Shown here piece by piece: positions 1-10,316 of a stretch of DNA of 64,000 nt. The DNA is from Porogramme epimiltina. Taxonomy: Eukaryota; Basidiomycota; Agaricomycetes; Polyporales; Polyporaceae. The notes beneath the pieces were generated by a model that was given only the letters and a program-made list of their open reading frames with translations, was not told the DNA's origin and searched no databases. Made by a program: the position numbers and the translations under genes. The first letter of the stretch is position 1; each line of letters starts with the position of its first letter. The DNA is taken from assembly GCA_900155495.1 (NCBI GenBank), contig FTLJ01001058.1:1-64000 (forward strand), given 5' to 3'.

Positions 1-1839
1 GTGGGGGGAGGGGCGGGAGGGGGGAGGTGCTGTACCCCGCGGGGGCGTCGTTCTTCTTCAAGGTCAAGTTCGACGAGCCGTATTTGATGTATCGGGACTG
101 GCGGGAGGCGACGAAGGCGCTGCTGTCGAAGGGCCCGAGCGCGGGGAACGTGCCGAAGGGGAAGATGCGCCGGGCGGAGACGAGGCTGTATGTGGACTGG
201 GTGTGTGCGGAGATCAGGCGGGACCGGGAGCCGTTTAAGGACTTCAACAAGGGGAAGGGGATCATCGCGACGAGGGAGCGGTTCCTGAGGTGGCTGGAGA
301 GCGAGGAGGGGCAGAAGGCGAGGAACGGGGCCGAGGAGAAAAGGAAGCAGGTCGCGGCGCCTGTGGGCGGGAAGACGATCATCATGCCGATCGCGATTCC
401 TGGCTGCGGTGAGTGCTCTGCTCGCAGTCTAGCTGCCCCTGCTGTGGTGGATGCTGACGCTCGGTGCAGGCAAGACGACGGTCGCGGTCGGTCTGTGCCA
501 CCTGTTCGGGTTCGCGCACGTGCAGAGCGACGACATCCAGCAGAAGAAGGCGGCCCCGGTGTTCCTCAAGAACGTCGCCAACGCGCTCAAGACCCACGAC
601 GTCGTCATCGCAGACAAGTACGCGCCCCGTCCCCCCCCTACTCTCTTTCTCTTTTCCTTGGCGTGGGTCACGCGCCGGACTGACACGCTCTGCCGCCCTA
701 GGAACAACCACCTGAAGCAGCACCGCGCGCAGCTGCGCGAGGTCGCCGCGCAGTTCGACCCGCCCGCGCGGCTCGTCGCGCTCTCCTGGCCGCTCGACGC
801 CCCACCTGCGTTGCTGCACCGCGTGTGCGGCGACCGCGTGCTCGCGCGCGGGGGCGCGCACCAGTCGCTCGTGCCGGACGCGGCGGGGGACGCGAGCAAG
901 CACGAGGAGGTGCTGTGGATGTTCCTGCGGCAGGCGGAGGCGCCGGACGCGACGGAGGCGGACGCGGCGGTCGAGATGGAGCTCGAGGAGGGGTTGGAGG
1001 ACGCGCTGGCGCGCGCGGTGGGGGGCGTCGTGGAGGTGCTGGGGCTGGAGAAGCCGGGCGCGGAGAGGATGGGGGAGGCGCTTGCGGCGGCGCGGGCGTA
1101 CGTGCCGGCCGTCAGGGTGGGGGAGAAGGCGGACAAGAAGGCGAAGAAGGCGGAGGGGAAGGAGAAGGCGAAGGCGGCTGCTGCCGCTGCCGCCGCCGCC
1201 GCTTCCGCCACTGCTGGCGGGGAACAGGCGCAGGGCGGCGGGGGGAAGAAGAAGAAGGGCAAGGGCGCGGCGGCGCCGCGCTACTTTGCAGTCCTCGCCG
1301 AGTTCGACGTCGCCGACGCCGTCAACGCCGCGCTCGCGGCGGCGGCGGACGCGGGCGACGTCCCGGCGAAGGCGCGGAAGGTGTGGGATAGGCTGGTGCG
1401 CGACGGGCGCGTGCAGGCGCGGCCGCACGTCACGCTCGCGCACGCGCTGTCGAAGGCGGGGAAGGAGGCGCTGTGGGACGCGTGTGCGGCGCTGGGTGCG
1501 CGGGCGCGGGCGCCGGGGGTGCGGTTCCGTGTTGGGCACGTCGTGTGGAGCGAGCGGCTCGTCGCGCTCACGGTGCTCGAGCTCGGGGCGGACCCGGCGG
1601 AGGAGGAGGCGGACCGGGACCCGGAGGGCGCGGTGGCGCTGAGGGGGGTGTTGGACGCGCTGGGGGAGGAGGTGAGGGAGGGGCTGCATGTTACGGTGGG
1701 GACGAGGGGGAAGGACGTGGCGCCGGTGGAGGCGGGGCCGTTGGTGAGGAAGTGGAAGCGGGGCGAGGCGGGCGAGGGGGTGTGGGCGGTGCCGGTGGAG
1801 GATGTGTGGGTGAAGGGGAGGGTGAAGGGGTTGAATTGA
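1..1839 (+). CDS. TRL1: Fungal tRNA ligase (kinase and phosphodiesterase part), 5' end outside window
   Basis: This is the C-terminal part of the multidomain tRNA ligase that heals and joins tRNA exons after intron removal (also used in HAC1-type mRNA splicing). Exons are <1-408, 470-617 and 702-1839. Exon 1 holds the end of the adenylyltransferase domain (FFKVKFDEPYLMYRDW). The polynucleotide-kinase P-loop GCGKTT spans intron 1, which splits the middle glycine codon. The C-terminal 2H phosphoesterase (CPD) domain shows both HxT motifs, HVTLAH at 1426 and HVTVGT at 1687. Between kinase and CPD lies a low-complexity Lys/Ala/Gly linker (about 1120-1275). Codons are very GC-rich. The sequence is open to the left edge, so the start is not seen. 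Domain order fits the family well. Confidence 0.93.
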
Positions 1840-3815
1840 GTGCGGGACTTGGAAAGCGCATCACTACTCATCGTCAAGCAACTACATTGTATCGATAGAT
1901 TGTACATTGATTCCTTTTAAATAGGATCATTATTCACCTTACACACTGCGCATTATTTCCCTGCTCGTAGTCCTTACAGAAAGATCAACCAGAAGTAAGG
2001 ATCGCACATTTAGCACACCACTTCAAATTCCAAGTTTTCAATGAAGGTCGGTTTGATTGCCAAGCATGCATATGTGTTCCTGAAGTTTTCCTGTATGACT
2101 CACGGCCTCCGCGTGTGGGCCAAAGAACATTTCGAGTCTGGAAATCTCAAGCGAGCGAGGCACAGAATACGACAAGCACGTCTCGCCGCGCCGCATCCCG
2201 TCAATGCACGGATATCGTATGGCCATTGAGTCAACATTCACTGATCCGCATCAACGATTGCGAAGAGAAGCAGGCTGGCCAGGCGTGATAACTGAATGAG
2301 GTGGGAACTCGGGAGGACATGAGGAGGGATCAGGGAGAAGCAGCGCACGACGCACGGTACACAAGACGCTGTCGATGCAGAGCATGATGGGGGATGGGAT
2401 AAGTAGCAAAGGGAGGCAATGGAGTGATGGCGCGTGGTGAAGTAGCTGGTCGTCGGACGGTGTGATGGAGAGTATGTGCTATGCGACACGCTGGTGAAAC
2501 GACGGTATCGGTCGATAATGGCCTAGGGCGTGGATAGCCACGGAGCGCTGGCAGTGCCCGAGCGGTCTGGAAAGCCCTCGGTGGCTTCTGCGAGGGCCTG
2601 CGGGCACACAGGGGAGGATCATCGGTGTTCGAGAACAGAGTTCAGTCGTCGTGGTGGTGGGAGCGCAGGCTGGGGCGTTCTGGAAGGAGGAAGGCGGGAA
2701 GAGATTTGGAAGAGCGGCGGGTATCTGGCGTGGGGGATCGCTGGACAAACGCTATCTGCGAGCAGCGACGGACCGGTTTGGAAGACATGGCGGTTATCCT
2801 GGGGTGGAGGGATGTGCGTGGGCGGGTGGAAGAGAGAGGGTGCCTGGACGAATGACGGGTGGGCCATCTCCGAGTCGGCTGGATCGCGGGAGGGATCTCG
2901 TGCCTCTCGCTCGGGTTTCGGCAGCAGCGCCACCTGACGACGTTTATGGGAGTCCGGCCCGAAGCGATCGAGAGCAATAAGCGGTGGCCCAGAATACATC
3001 CAACCCGTTGGCGCCCTCTCGAGCCCGGCCTCGCGACTCCGACGCTGCGTCGGCGCCCTGTCGCGTCCCCCGCGGGGGCGGGTGGTCGTGCCCGCGGGAG
3101 ATGGCCGCCGTGCGCGGGGGTGGTGCGGGTGCTGAGGGGGTCGGGCGATGGGGGTGATCGCGGCGGGATCAGGGATGGCTGGAATTGCTGGAATTTTGGG
3201 AGGCGAGAAGCGGGGATCGCGATTGGGAGGGCATGTGTTGTGCCGTTGGAGACATGGCGCGGAGGCGGACGCTCGGCGCTCGCTCTAGGTTTGCGCTACT
3301 GCGCTACTGCCCTTCCGGTGGTCGGGGCGAGCGCACCTATCGTTATCTGCTCGCCCGCGTCGGCCCTGCTCGTGTCGATCTGCGAAGCGGGCAGAGAGCT
3401 GGGGATCGGGCGGGAAGGGCTGCGAACTGCGGTGAGCCCGGGGCAGAAGAAGAGGAAGGGAGGAGGACGTGGAGGGGGCAGCATGGAGGGCGGCGCGCGT
3501 GACCGGAAACAAGGTTGGGAGACGGCGTCGAGTGTGGTGGGAGTGGCAGGGAGCGGCAGCCACTGGCGGGGAGAGGAGAGAGAAGACCGGGGCGCGGGCG
3601 GCAAGCGAGAGCAAGTGTCAGACCGCCATCAATTCCATCCGCGCGACCATGTGGATTCCCCCGCTCTGCCAGGCGCTGTCCTCTTCCCCGCCTTATCGTC
3701 CCTCCATACCCTTCTCTTATAAGCATCCCGCCTCCAATATGCGCCTGCCCTCCGAGCGTCCGCCCCGCTGCACCCGACTCCCTCCCTCTGCACCCTCAAC
3801 CTCCCTTGGGTCGCG
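1840..3815. other. Gene-poor spacer
   Basis: This holds the TRL1 3' flank and the 5' flank of the UNC93-like gene. Several open frames occur in the GC-rich part (2.85-3.7 kb) on both strands, but none resembles a known protein or has a convincing start and splice pattern. A pyrimidine-rich stretch with TTATAAGC at about 3717-3724 lies roughly 95 nt upstream of the next gene's ATG and may be its core promoter. Confidence 0.5.
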
Positions 3816-5781
3816 ATGGTTCAGTTCAAGTTCCCCGCGTGGTATACGTGCGTACACCCTTCTCTCCTCGTGTGCGCGCGCATATACTCACCCCCGCTCG
3901 ACTCTAGCACGCCTATGGCACAGGTCGTCCTCGTCGGCATCACCTGGTCCGTCCCGTTGTTATTTTCGCTCGTGCCGTTGCTCACTTGTGCTCTCTAGCT
4001 TTGCCACCGTAGGCATGTTCAGTGCCGTCTCCAACCTTGGTGCAGGAGGTACTCAGGACGTCGCCCTCTCCGACACTGCAAACGGTGTTCTCTACGGCCT
4101 CTTCGCGCTCACCGGTCTCGTTAGCGGCGGTATCTGCAACGGTATGTCTTTCCCCCACTAGGTCCGTGATATCCCCCCTCACTCCGTTCACAGTCCTCGG
4201 TCCCCGTCTCACCCTCTTCATCGGCACGCTCGGTTACGCCCTCTACGTCGGTGCCCTCTGGTGGTACGTCTCCCTTCCTTTTCTTATTCTCTTCTCCTCC
4301 CCCCTTCATTTCCCTCGCGATGATCCCAGTCCGTCACGCGAGCTTTATTCCCATCATCGCGTATATGCGCGTAGTTTCGCGTCGTGGATCTATCACCCCC
4401 ATCTTCTCCTGACGTTTTGACTTTTCCACTCCAAATCCACCGCGGATCACGCGCTTACCCCGCCCCCAGTTTCCAGACCCAGGGCACGAGATGGTTCCTC
4501 ATCCTCGCCGGCGCCCTCCTCGGAATCACTGCTGCGCTCCTCTGGTCTGCGCAGGGCTCCATCATGATGGCTTACCCGCTCGAGAAGGACAAGGGCAAGT
4601 CCTTCTCCATTTTCTGGGCCATCTTCCAGTTCGGCTCTTTCCTGGGCTCCCTCATTGCCCTCGCCATCAACATCCGCTCGGGTAGCCTGTCTGCGGTCTC
4701 CACGTCGACATACATCGTGCGCGCCCTCTTTTTCGCTTCCGTAACGACCGCGTGTACTCACCACCGCTCGACGCGCCCAGGCTTTTTTGGTGATCATCTT
4801 TGTCGGCATTGCATCCGCATTCCTCATCCTGCCTCCGAACCTTGTCGTCCGTTCCGATGGCACGCTCGTCAAGCTCGAGGCGGCGTCTAAGCCGCACGAG
4901 GAGGTCCTCGGCATGCTGCGCCTTCTCAAGGACTGGCGCATGCTCGGTAAGATTCTTCACAGGCATCTCCCCGCAGCTCCCCTGTCTGACACATACACTC
5001 GTAGCGCTGTCGCCGATGTTCTTCGCGTCCAACTACTTTTACGCGTACCAGGGCGCGATTAACACGGCTGTGTTCGACGGGCCCACGCGCGCGCTGAACG
5101 CGACCCTTGAGGGCGCGGGCGCGATCGTGGGCGCGCTGTTTATCGGCTACTGCGTGCTCGACCTCAAGTGGTTCCACCGCCGCACGCGCGGATACATCGG
5201 CGTCGGCGTTGTCACCGTGCTCACGATCATCGTCTGGGCCGTCGCGCTCTCGTGGCAGGTGACGTTCAACCGCGCGACGACGAAGGCGGACGACTTTGTC
5301 AAGATCAACTACAAGGACTCGAACTACAAGGGCAAGGGCGCCCTGTTCTTCTTCTGTGAGTTGCGATGCTGGGCTCTTTTTGAGGTGGCCGAGGCTGACT
5401 CCGCGCGCAGTCTACTTTGCGGACGCGTGCTACCAGGCGCTCGCGTACTGGATCATGTCCGCGATGTCGAACGACCCGTTCACGCTCGCGCGGTACGCGG
5501 GGCTGTACAAGGCGCTGCAGTCGGCGGGCTCTGCGGGGTCGTTCGGGATGGACGCGGTGGCGACGCCGTTCTTGAACGAGCACCTGGCGAGCTGGCTGAT
5601 GATGCTCGCGTCGTTCCCGTTCGCGTACGCGGTCGTGCGGACGGTCAAGGAGACGAACTATGAGGACGAGAAGGTGGTGTATGTCGAGGACCTCAAGCAT
5701 GAGCAGGCGGAGAGCGGCGCGGCGGCTGCGGGGGCGCACGCGGAGGAGAAGGAGAGCATCGAGAAGGAGCCTGTTGCGTGA
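3816..5781 (+). CDS. UNC93-like major facilitator membrane protein
   Basis: Eight exons (3816-3847, 3908-3946, 3999-4141, 4194-4263, 4470-4716, 4781-4946, 5005-5355, 5411-5781) give 472 aa. The protein has about eleven hydrophobic segments. It shows the hallmarks of the fungal UNC93/DUF895 branch of the MFS: GITCFATVGMFSAVSNLGAGG near the N-terminus, then the segment LLWSAQGSIMMAYP before EKDKGKSF. The tail is charged (many K and E). Fungal members are plasma-membrane or vacuolar proteins; the substrate is not known. The fourth intron (206 nt) is longer than the rest and the joined protein is about four residues short against relatives there, so a tiny exon may be hidden in it. The start was chosen because it opens the only frame that splices cleanly into the conserved first helix. 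Confidence 0.88.
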
Positions 5782-6180
5782 GCGCGTGTGGTGTGGTGTG
5801 GCGGGGGCGCGGAGAACGGACGCGTGCGCTTCCCGCGCGGTGGTGTGTGCGATGATTGATGACGACGACCTCATCTTTGGCTGAGTTATGGATAATATCA
5901 CGAGTGCTTTTTTTGACGACGGCGTAATGATGTGTCTCTCTCCTACGTCGCTCTGTTGCTGTAGATACATACGTGCTACGGACGCCGGGTACGATGTCTG
6001 CTATGTAATGGTCTCCTTTTTTCACTTGTAATCTGGACTCATTGGAACCCTTGCATTTGGCACTCTGGCGCCCTGACGGACGCTGCGGTCGTACAAACGC
6101 CGGCCTGTCCATGCGCGCGAAGTTTCGCCATGCGGACAAGTGTGCTGTTTTGATTCGCGCAGAGAATGACAGTAGGGCCA

Positions 6181-6335
6181 TTCAAAGCTGGCCGTAGCTC
6201 GCCGCCGCCTGCAGCACCGTAGCACGCAGCCAGCTTCGGCGAGTGCTACGGTGGGCGGCTACAAGAGTCGGCGGCTACGTGACGGTGCTACGGTGCTGCG
6301 GCCCGCGGCTGCGAGCTAGTACGGCCAGCTTTAAA
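6181..6335. repeat. Foldback (inverted-repeat) element, MITE-like
   Basis: A left arm (6181-6225, beginning TTCAAAGCTGGCCGTA) is the reverse complement of a right arm (6285-6335, ending TACGGCCAGCTTTAAA), with a 3-base gap and a few mismatches over about 45 bp. The centre contains further copies of the unit GTGCTACGGTG (starting at about 6243 and 6285, and inverted at 6215). No clear target duplication is visible. It sits about 215 bp upstream of the protease ATG. It could be a small non-autonomous DNA transposon or a long hairpin. Confidence 0.7.
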
Positions 6336-6551
6336 CCGTGGCGTCCCCGGCCCCTAATGGTTGCAAGCCTTGCTGGTCCTCCCTCCTCTTAGGGTTGTCC
6401 CTCCTCTGTCTCGAAGATATCAGCCCTCGACTCTGACCGTGTAGTTGGTAGGAATCCGCTTTCTCCTCCGTCTTCTCCCCTCCGAGTCCATCTGTCTTGT
6501 CCTGATTTTAATTGCTTATTTTAGGGTCGTGACCGCACCGCTCTTTTCGAA

Positions 6552-8162
6552 ATGGCTGCCAACACCGTCACGGGCCCTCTTCCTGATCCCCCCTTAGTAC
6601 CGACAGCGGAGGAGGCCGAACACCGATACTACGGCCTTCCCTCTCAGCCCCGTTTCGTTGCTCGTTCTAGTCACGATATCTGGGTTAAGCCGACGGGCAT
6701 GGAGGCTTACCTCGAGCCTGTGGAGTTGCGTCCTGTCGGAAAGCACCCTATCCATGGCGTTTGGGAGGGCGACATTGACACGGCCATGCATACCTACCTC
6801 GTCAACAACGGGGTGCGCTACACAAGTCTTGACCCGGTCCGCATTGGGAAGGCCGACGAAGTGGCCGCTCCCGTGATCGTCTGGGTCGGGGTCGAGCCTG
6901 GCTCCCTCTCCCCCGAGCGTGGCGTTGAAGTGGCTGTTGGCCTCCGGGCTTTGCTCGTCGACCGCGGCATCGACGACGTCCACGTTGAGATACGTGAATC
7001 GGTCGTCAATACGTCTGCAAAGATGTACAAGCCTGCCCTCACTTCCAACGCCACCGCCCAGGTGCGAGAGGCCTTCTCCACCTCTCTGGGCATCCCTATA
7101 TGCGCCGAAGCGACCCCGGATGTCCAGGGAACCGCCACGCTCTTCTTCACTGCCTCGTCTCAGCCGAAGAAGCTCTTTCTGCTCGCGGCCCGACACGTCC
7201 TTTTCCCCGTCGACGAGGAGAACGAGCACTACCAGTACCGGGAATGCGGGCCACGCAAGAACGTCTTGTTACTCGGCACGAACGGCTTCGCAGCTCGTAC
7301 CCAAGACATCGAGCAGGAGATCAAGGGCACCCAGGCCGTCATCGACCATCTCAAGCGTCGTTTGCAGCTTGCAGACCAGATGGAGGACCCGGAGGAGGCT
7401 GAGGAAGAACGGGAGGACGCCCAGTCGCAGCTGGACAAAGCGGAGAGAACTATCCGACAGCTTGAGCAGTTCCTCGTTGACGTCAAGAGGGACTGGGAGG
7501 ACCCGAAGAAACGGATCCTCGGCCATGTCGTGCTGTCTCCCCCTCTCATCCTTGGCCGGGACGGGTTCACCCAGGACCTCGCCGTCATTGAGGTCGACAC
7601 CGACAAAGTCGATGTCTCCAACTTTGTCGGGAACGCCATCGACCTCGGTACCAAGATCCCCGTCGAGACCTTTACCGCCTGGATGCGTCCCAGCCTCGCG
7701 TCCCAGCCCTCTTTCAAGTACCCTGGCGACCGCCTGCTCCGCTTCCGCGGCATCCTCTCCTACGAAGACGTGCGTCTCCCCAACCCGAACAACGTCGACG
7801 AGAGGGGCGACCCGACCATGGTGGCCAAACGCGGCTGCGCGTCAGGGCTGACGGTCGGGCGTCTCAACGACATTCATTCGGTCGTCCGCACGGCCTCCGG
7901 GGCCGGGCCCGAGGCGTATTCGAAGGCGGTCACCGTGCTGCCCCGCGCGTCTAGGTCTGGGGCATTTTCGGAGGGCGGGGACTCTGGCGCGGCGGTCATC
8001 GACGGCCTGGGCGCTATTGTTGGCATACTCACGGGCGGCAGCGGGTCTGGCGAGGCGTCCGACTGCACGTATGTTACGCCCGTCGCATCCCTCCTTGGGT
8101 GTTTGGAGAGGCACGGGTTCGCTGCCAACATTTTCCCTGTGGCTGCTGATGTTTTTGCTTAA
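6552..8162 (+). CDS. Trypsin-fold serine protease with coiled-coil insert, intracellular
   Basis: A single uninterrupted exon encodes 536 aa, unusual beside its intron-rich neighbours. A chymotrypsin-type triad can be read: His215 in LLAARHVLFP, Asp342 in TQDLAVIEVD and Ser478 in SEGGDSGAAV, followed by GLGAIVGILTGG as expected for the substrate-pocket strands. Between His and Asp lies a charged helical segment (residues about 250-320, Glu/Gln/Lys-rich with heptad-like leucines) that should form a coiled coil. There is no signal peptide or membrane segment. The first 180 residues match nothing I recognise. Many Agaricomycetes carry expanded families of such cytosolic trypsin-like proteins, some linked to NLR-type sensors; that link is inference here. 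No NLR gene is next to it. Confidence 0.82.
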   Translation: MAANTVTGPLPDPPLVPTAEEAEHRYYGLPSQPRFVARSSHDIWVKPTGMEAYLEPVELRPVGKHPIHGVWEGDIDTAMHTYLVNNGVRYTSLDPVRIGKADEVAAPVIVWVGVEPGSLSPERGVEVAVGLRALLVDRGIDDVHVEIRESVVNTSAKMYKPALTSNATAQVREAFSTSLGIPICAEATPDVQGTATLFFTASSQPKKLFLLAARHVLFPVDEENEHYQYRECGPRKNVLLLGTNGFAARTQDIEQEIKGTQAVIDHLKRRLQLADQMEDPEEAEEEREDAQSQLDKAERTIRQLEQFLVDVKRDWEDPKKRILGHVVLSPPLILGRDGFTQDLAVIEVDTDKVDVSNFVGNAIDLGTKIPVETFTAWMRPSLASQPSFKYPGDRLLRFRGILSYEDVRLPNPNNVDERGDPTMVAKRGCASGLTVGRLNDIHSVVRTASGAGPEAYSKAVTVLPRASRSGAFSEGGDSGAAVIDGLGAIVGILTGGSGSGEASDCTYVTPVASLLGCLERHGFAANIFPVAADVFA

Positions 8163-8211
8163 GACGCCTCTGTGGACGCCGGGTCGTACTCGCTCATTCG
8201 CTGCTCAAGTG

Positions 8212-8628
8212 ATGTCGACTGGCTCCTCCTCATACCCGGAAGCGTCCTCCTCTACTTCGGCTCTAGTGCAAGTGCGGACGCGGCGGGGCAACATCCTTCA
8301 TGCGGTCGGGAATGTGGCGCTTGACGCTCGGGCGCGTCGTGGGGCATGGGATCATGGCACACTTAGCATGGGTGAAACGCAACTTGCTGTGGCGTTGAAG
8401 AGCACTGGGGAGAGCGTGTCGCGGATCGACCTTTGGAAGGAGTGGGAGACGTGGACGCGCGGGACGATCCCTTGCGTGATCTGTACGGATTCAAACGAAA
8501 TACACGCCATGTCATCTCAAATGTCAACGGATTCTCCTTCGAAATCGCTAGAGGATGCGGAACTCATCAATGTTCTCGAGTGCGGAAAAGAAAGTACAGT
8601 TGCATGGAGCCCCGTCGATGTTGATTAG
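8212..8628 (+). CDS. Small open frame of unknown function
   Basis: An intronless 138-aa frame starts 50 nt after the protease stop codon. The protein is Ser/Thr-rich with no motif I recognise (it contains LWKEWETW and a CVIC pair). The close spacing makes it possible that this is the 3' UTR of the protease transcript rather than a gene. I report it because the frame stays open for more than 400 nt outside the GC-rich areas, but nothing else supports it. Confidence 0.25.
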   Translation: MSTGSSSYPEASSSTSALVQVRTRRGNILHAVGNVALDARARRGAWDHGTLSMGETQLAVALKSTGESVSRIDLWKEWETWTRGTIPCVICTDSNEIHAMSSQMSTDSPSKSLEDAELINVLECGKESTVAWSPVDVD

Positions 8629-8856
8629 AAATCTGGCAGACATATTTTGTCTTAATGCTATGCTTGTACGTTCTTGGAGTGGAAATTTCAGCTTGGGGAG
8701 GGTTTAAAGTGTTTTCATTGACCGCATGGCTGTCGAGGTGCGTCATATGTAACGGGGGGTGTCCAATACATCGTCGTGTTAACGTATAATTTGCGAATAG
8801 TGAGTACATGGTTTATTGGCTCTATGCGAGCGAATTATCGCTCCAGAATCCACTCT

Positions 8857-10316
8857 TTATGCAGTTAAGCTGAGAAGCCACTTCAACCCGTCGCGGAAAT
8901 CACGATCGATCTTGATGGAGGTTTGTAGCGTTGGGTGCACGAAGTTGCTACCGTGGAAAAACCCAGCGTATCTTACGTGAAGTCAGCATTGAGGTGTCGA
9001 CTTCAAGATAACGACCATGTAAGAGCTTACTCGACAAGCTTCGTCTTGATTCCTGCCTCCCGTAGGAGCCGCTCATACACGACACCGTCGTCGCGTATGA
9101 GGTCTAGCTCCATAACTTGGATATATGCTGGCGGAAGACCTGCCTGAGACTGGGCCAAAAGCGGAGAGAAACGCAAATCCGTTGGAGTGGCATTGTAGGC
9201 GTCTTCCAGCGAGGGAATGAGTTATTCAGCTCCCTTCTTTAGATGGAACAGCAGAGCGAGCATATCTATAGGGTGCACTCACTGTATATGAACGTCCCAC
9301 CCTCTTTATTTGCCTCTAACTCATCTAGCTTTAGATCCCACGAGCGTGGGTTCAATTTGAGCCTAGCAGTCCACACTCAGTTCGTGTGTACCAAAAGAAG
9401 GGAACGAAACGTTTACTCCTCGGGCCATGCAAGAGGATGGAGAAGATGTGGCTCTCGGAGGTATTGTCCGGTGAGAGACCTGCCCGCAAAGAACGGGTCA
9501 TCGCGGGCTTTGAGCGCAATAGCTCCGGTTAGATTTCCACCAGCGGAATCTCCGCCAAGGAGGAAACCCTTGGAGAGGGATACATTGAGTGATGTCGCAT
9601 TCTCTGCTACCTGGAGGAAGACATTCAAATCAACGAGGTGGCGCGGCTGTCCACGGAAGAGGCGCTACGAACCCATTTAACAGCCGCATAACTGTCTTCG
9701 AAGGCAGCTGGAAACGGATGTTCAGGGGCTAACCTATACATGGACGCCGTGAATAAGGACTCAGTAGTGTAAGGAGAATGATGACGGCCCCGCAGCGTAC
9801 CTGTACTCGACATTCACGATCGCGAGCTGGAGCTCCACACAAATCGTCCGAAGACAACCGTCGTCCATATCAACGTCTCCGAACATCCAGCCTACCTCTC
9901 TGTGGTTAGGTAGATAAATCTGTACAACGGGCCGTGCAGACGAACCTCCCCCATGAAGCCACACAAGGACGGGATGAGTCGTGGACGGCGCCTTTCCAGC
10001 CGGCGTTAACAACCGGACAAGGATCTCCCCGCCATCGACAGGAATGTGCTTGTTAGAAACGGTGTATTGATCCTCTGCGAGACGAGTTATGCATATCGAT
10101 TTCGTGCCTGCACTGGGAACCACGATCCATCAGGCGGCTTTGAAACTTACCAGACGGAAGACGATGGCCGAAGTGCGTTGTCCATTGACCTGCTAGGAAT
10201 TTACATTGCTCACGCATGTGAACATGCAGAGGGACTCCTGGAGGTGGGGGCTGTTGTTGGGTAAATATGAGGTTTGCAGCAAGAACATCTGCTAGCTCTG
10301 GGTCTATAGTCGGCAT
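8857..10316 (-). CDS. HSL-family (alpha/beta hydrolase 3) esterase/lipase
   Basis: Eight exons on the minus strand (10151-10316, 9946-10107, 9801-9891, 9673-9733, 9417-9610, 9283-9362, 9031-9202, 8857-8971) give 346 aa. It carries the hormone-sensitive-lipase type oxyanion motif HGGGW, the nucleophile motif GDSAGG (Ser182), an acid at Asp285 (ELDLIRDD) and a catalytic His315 (GFFHG). LAPEHPFPAA and the surrounding residues are typical of fungal carboxylester hydrolases of this group. There is no signal peptide, so it probably acts inside the cell on small esters or lipids. The short 43-nt first intron and the 3' site GTAG of intron 2 were chosen because only these give HGGGWMFGD. All phases agree and the length is normal. 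Confidence 0.9.

Noticed and set aside
382..1689. A 435-codon open frame on the minus strand opposite tRNA ligase
   Set aside because: It is the reverse complement of a GC-rich coding exon (Arg/Pro/Leu-rich, low complexity) and the + strand frame is clearly TRL1.
2859..3722. 287-codon open frame on the + strand
   Set aside because: High GC leaves many frames open here; the product is Arg/Gly-rich without domains and overlaps the promoter side of the UNC93-like gene.
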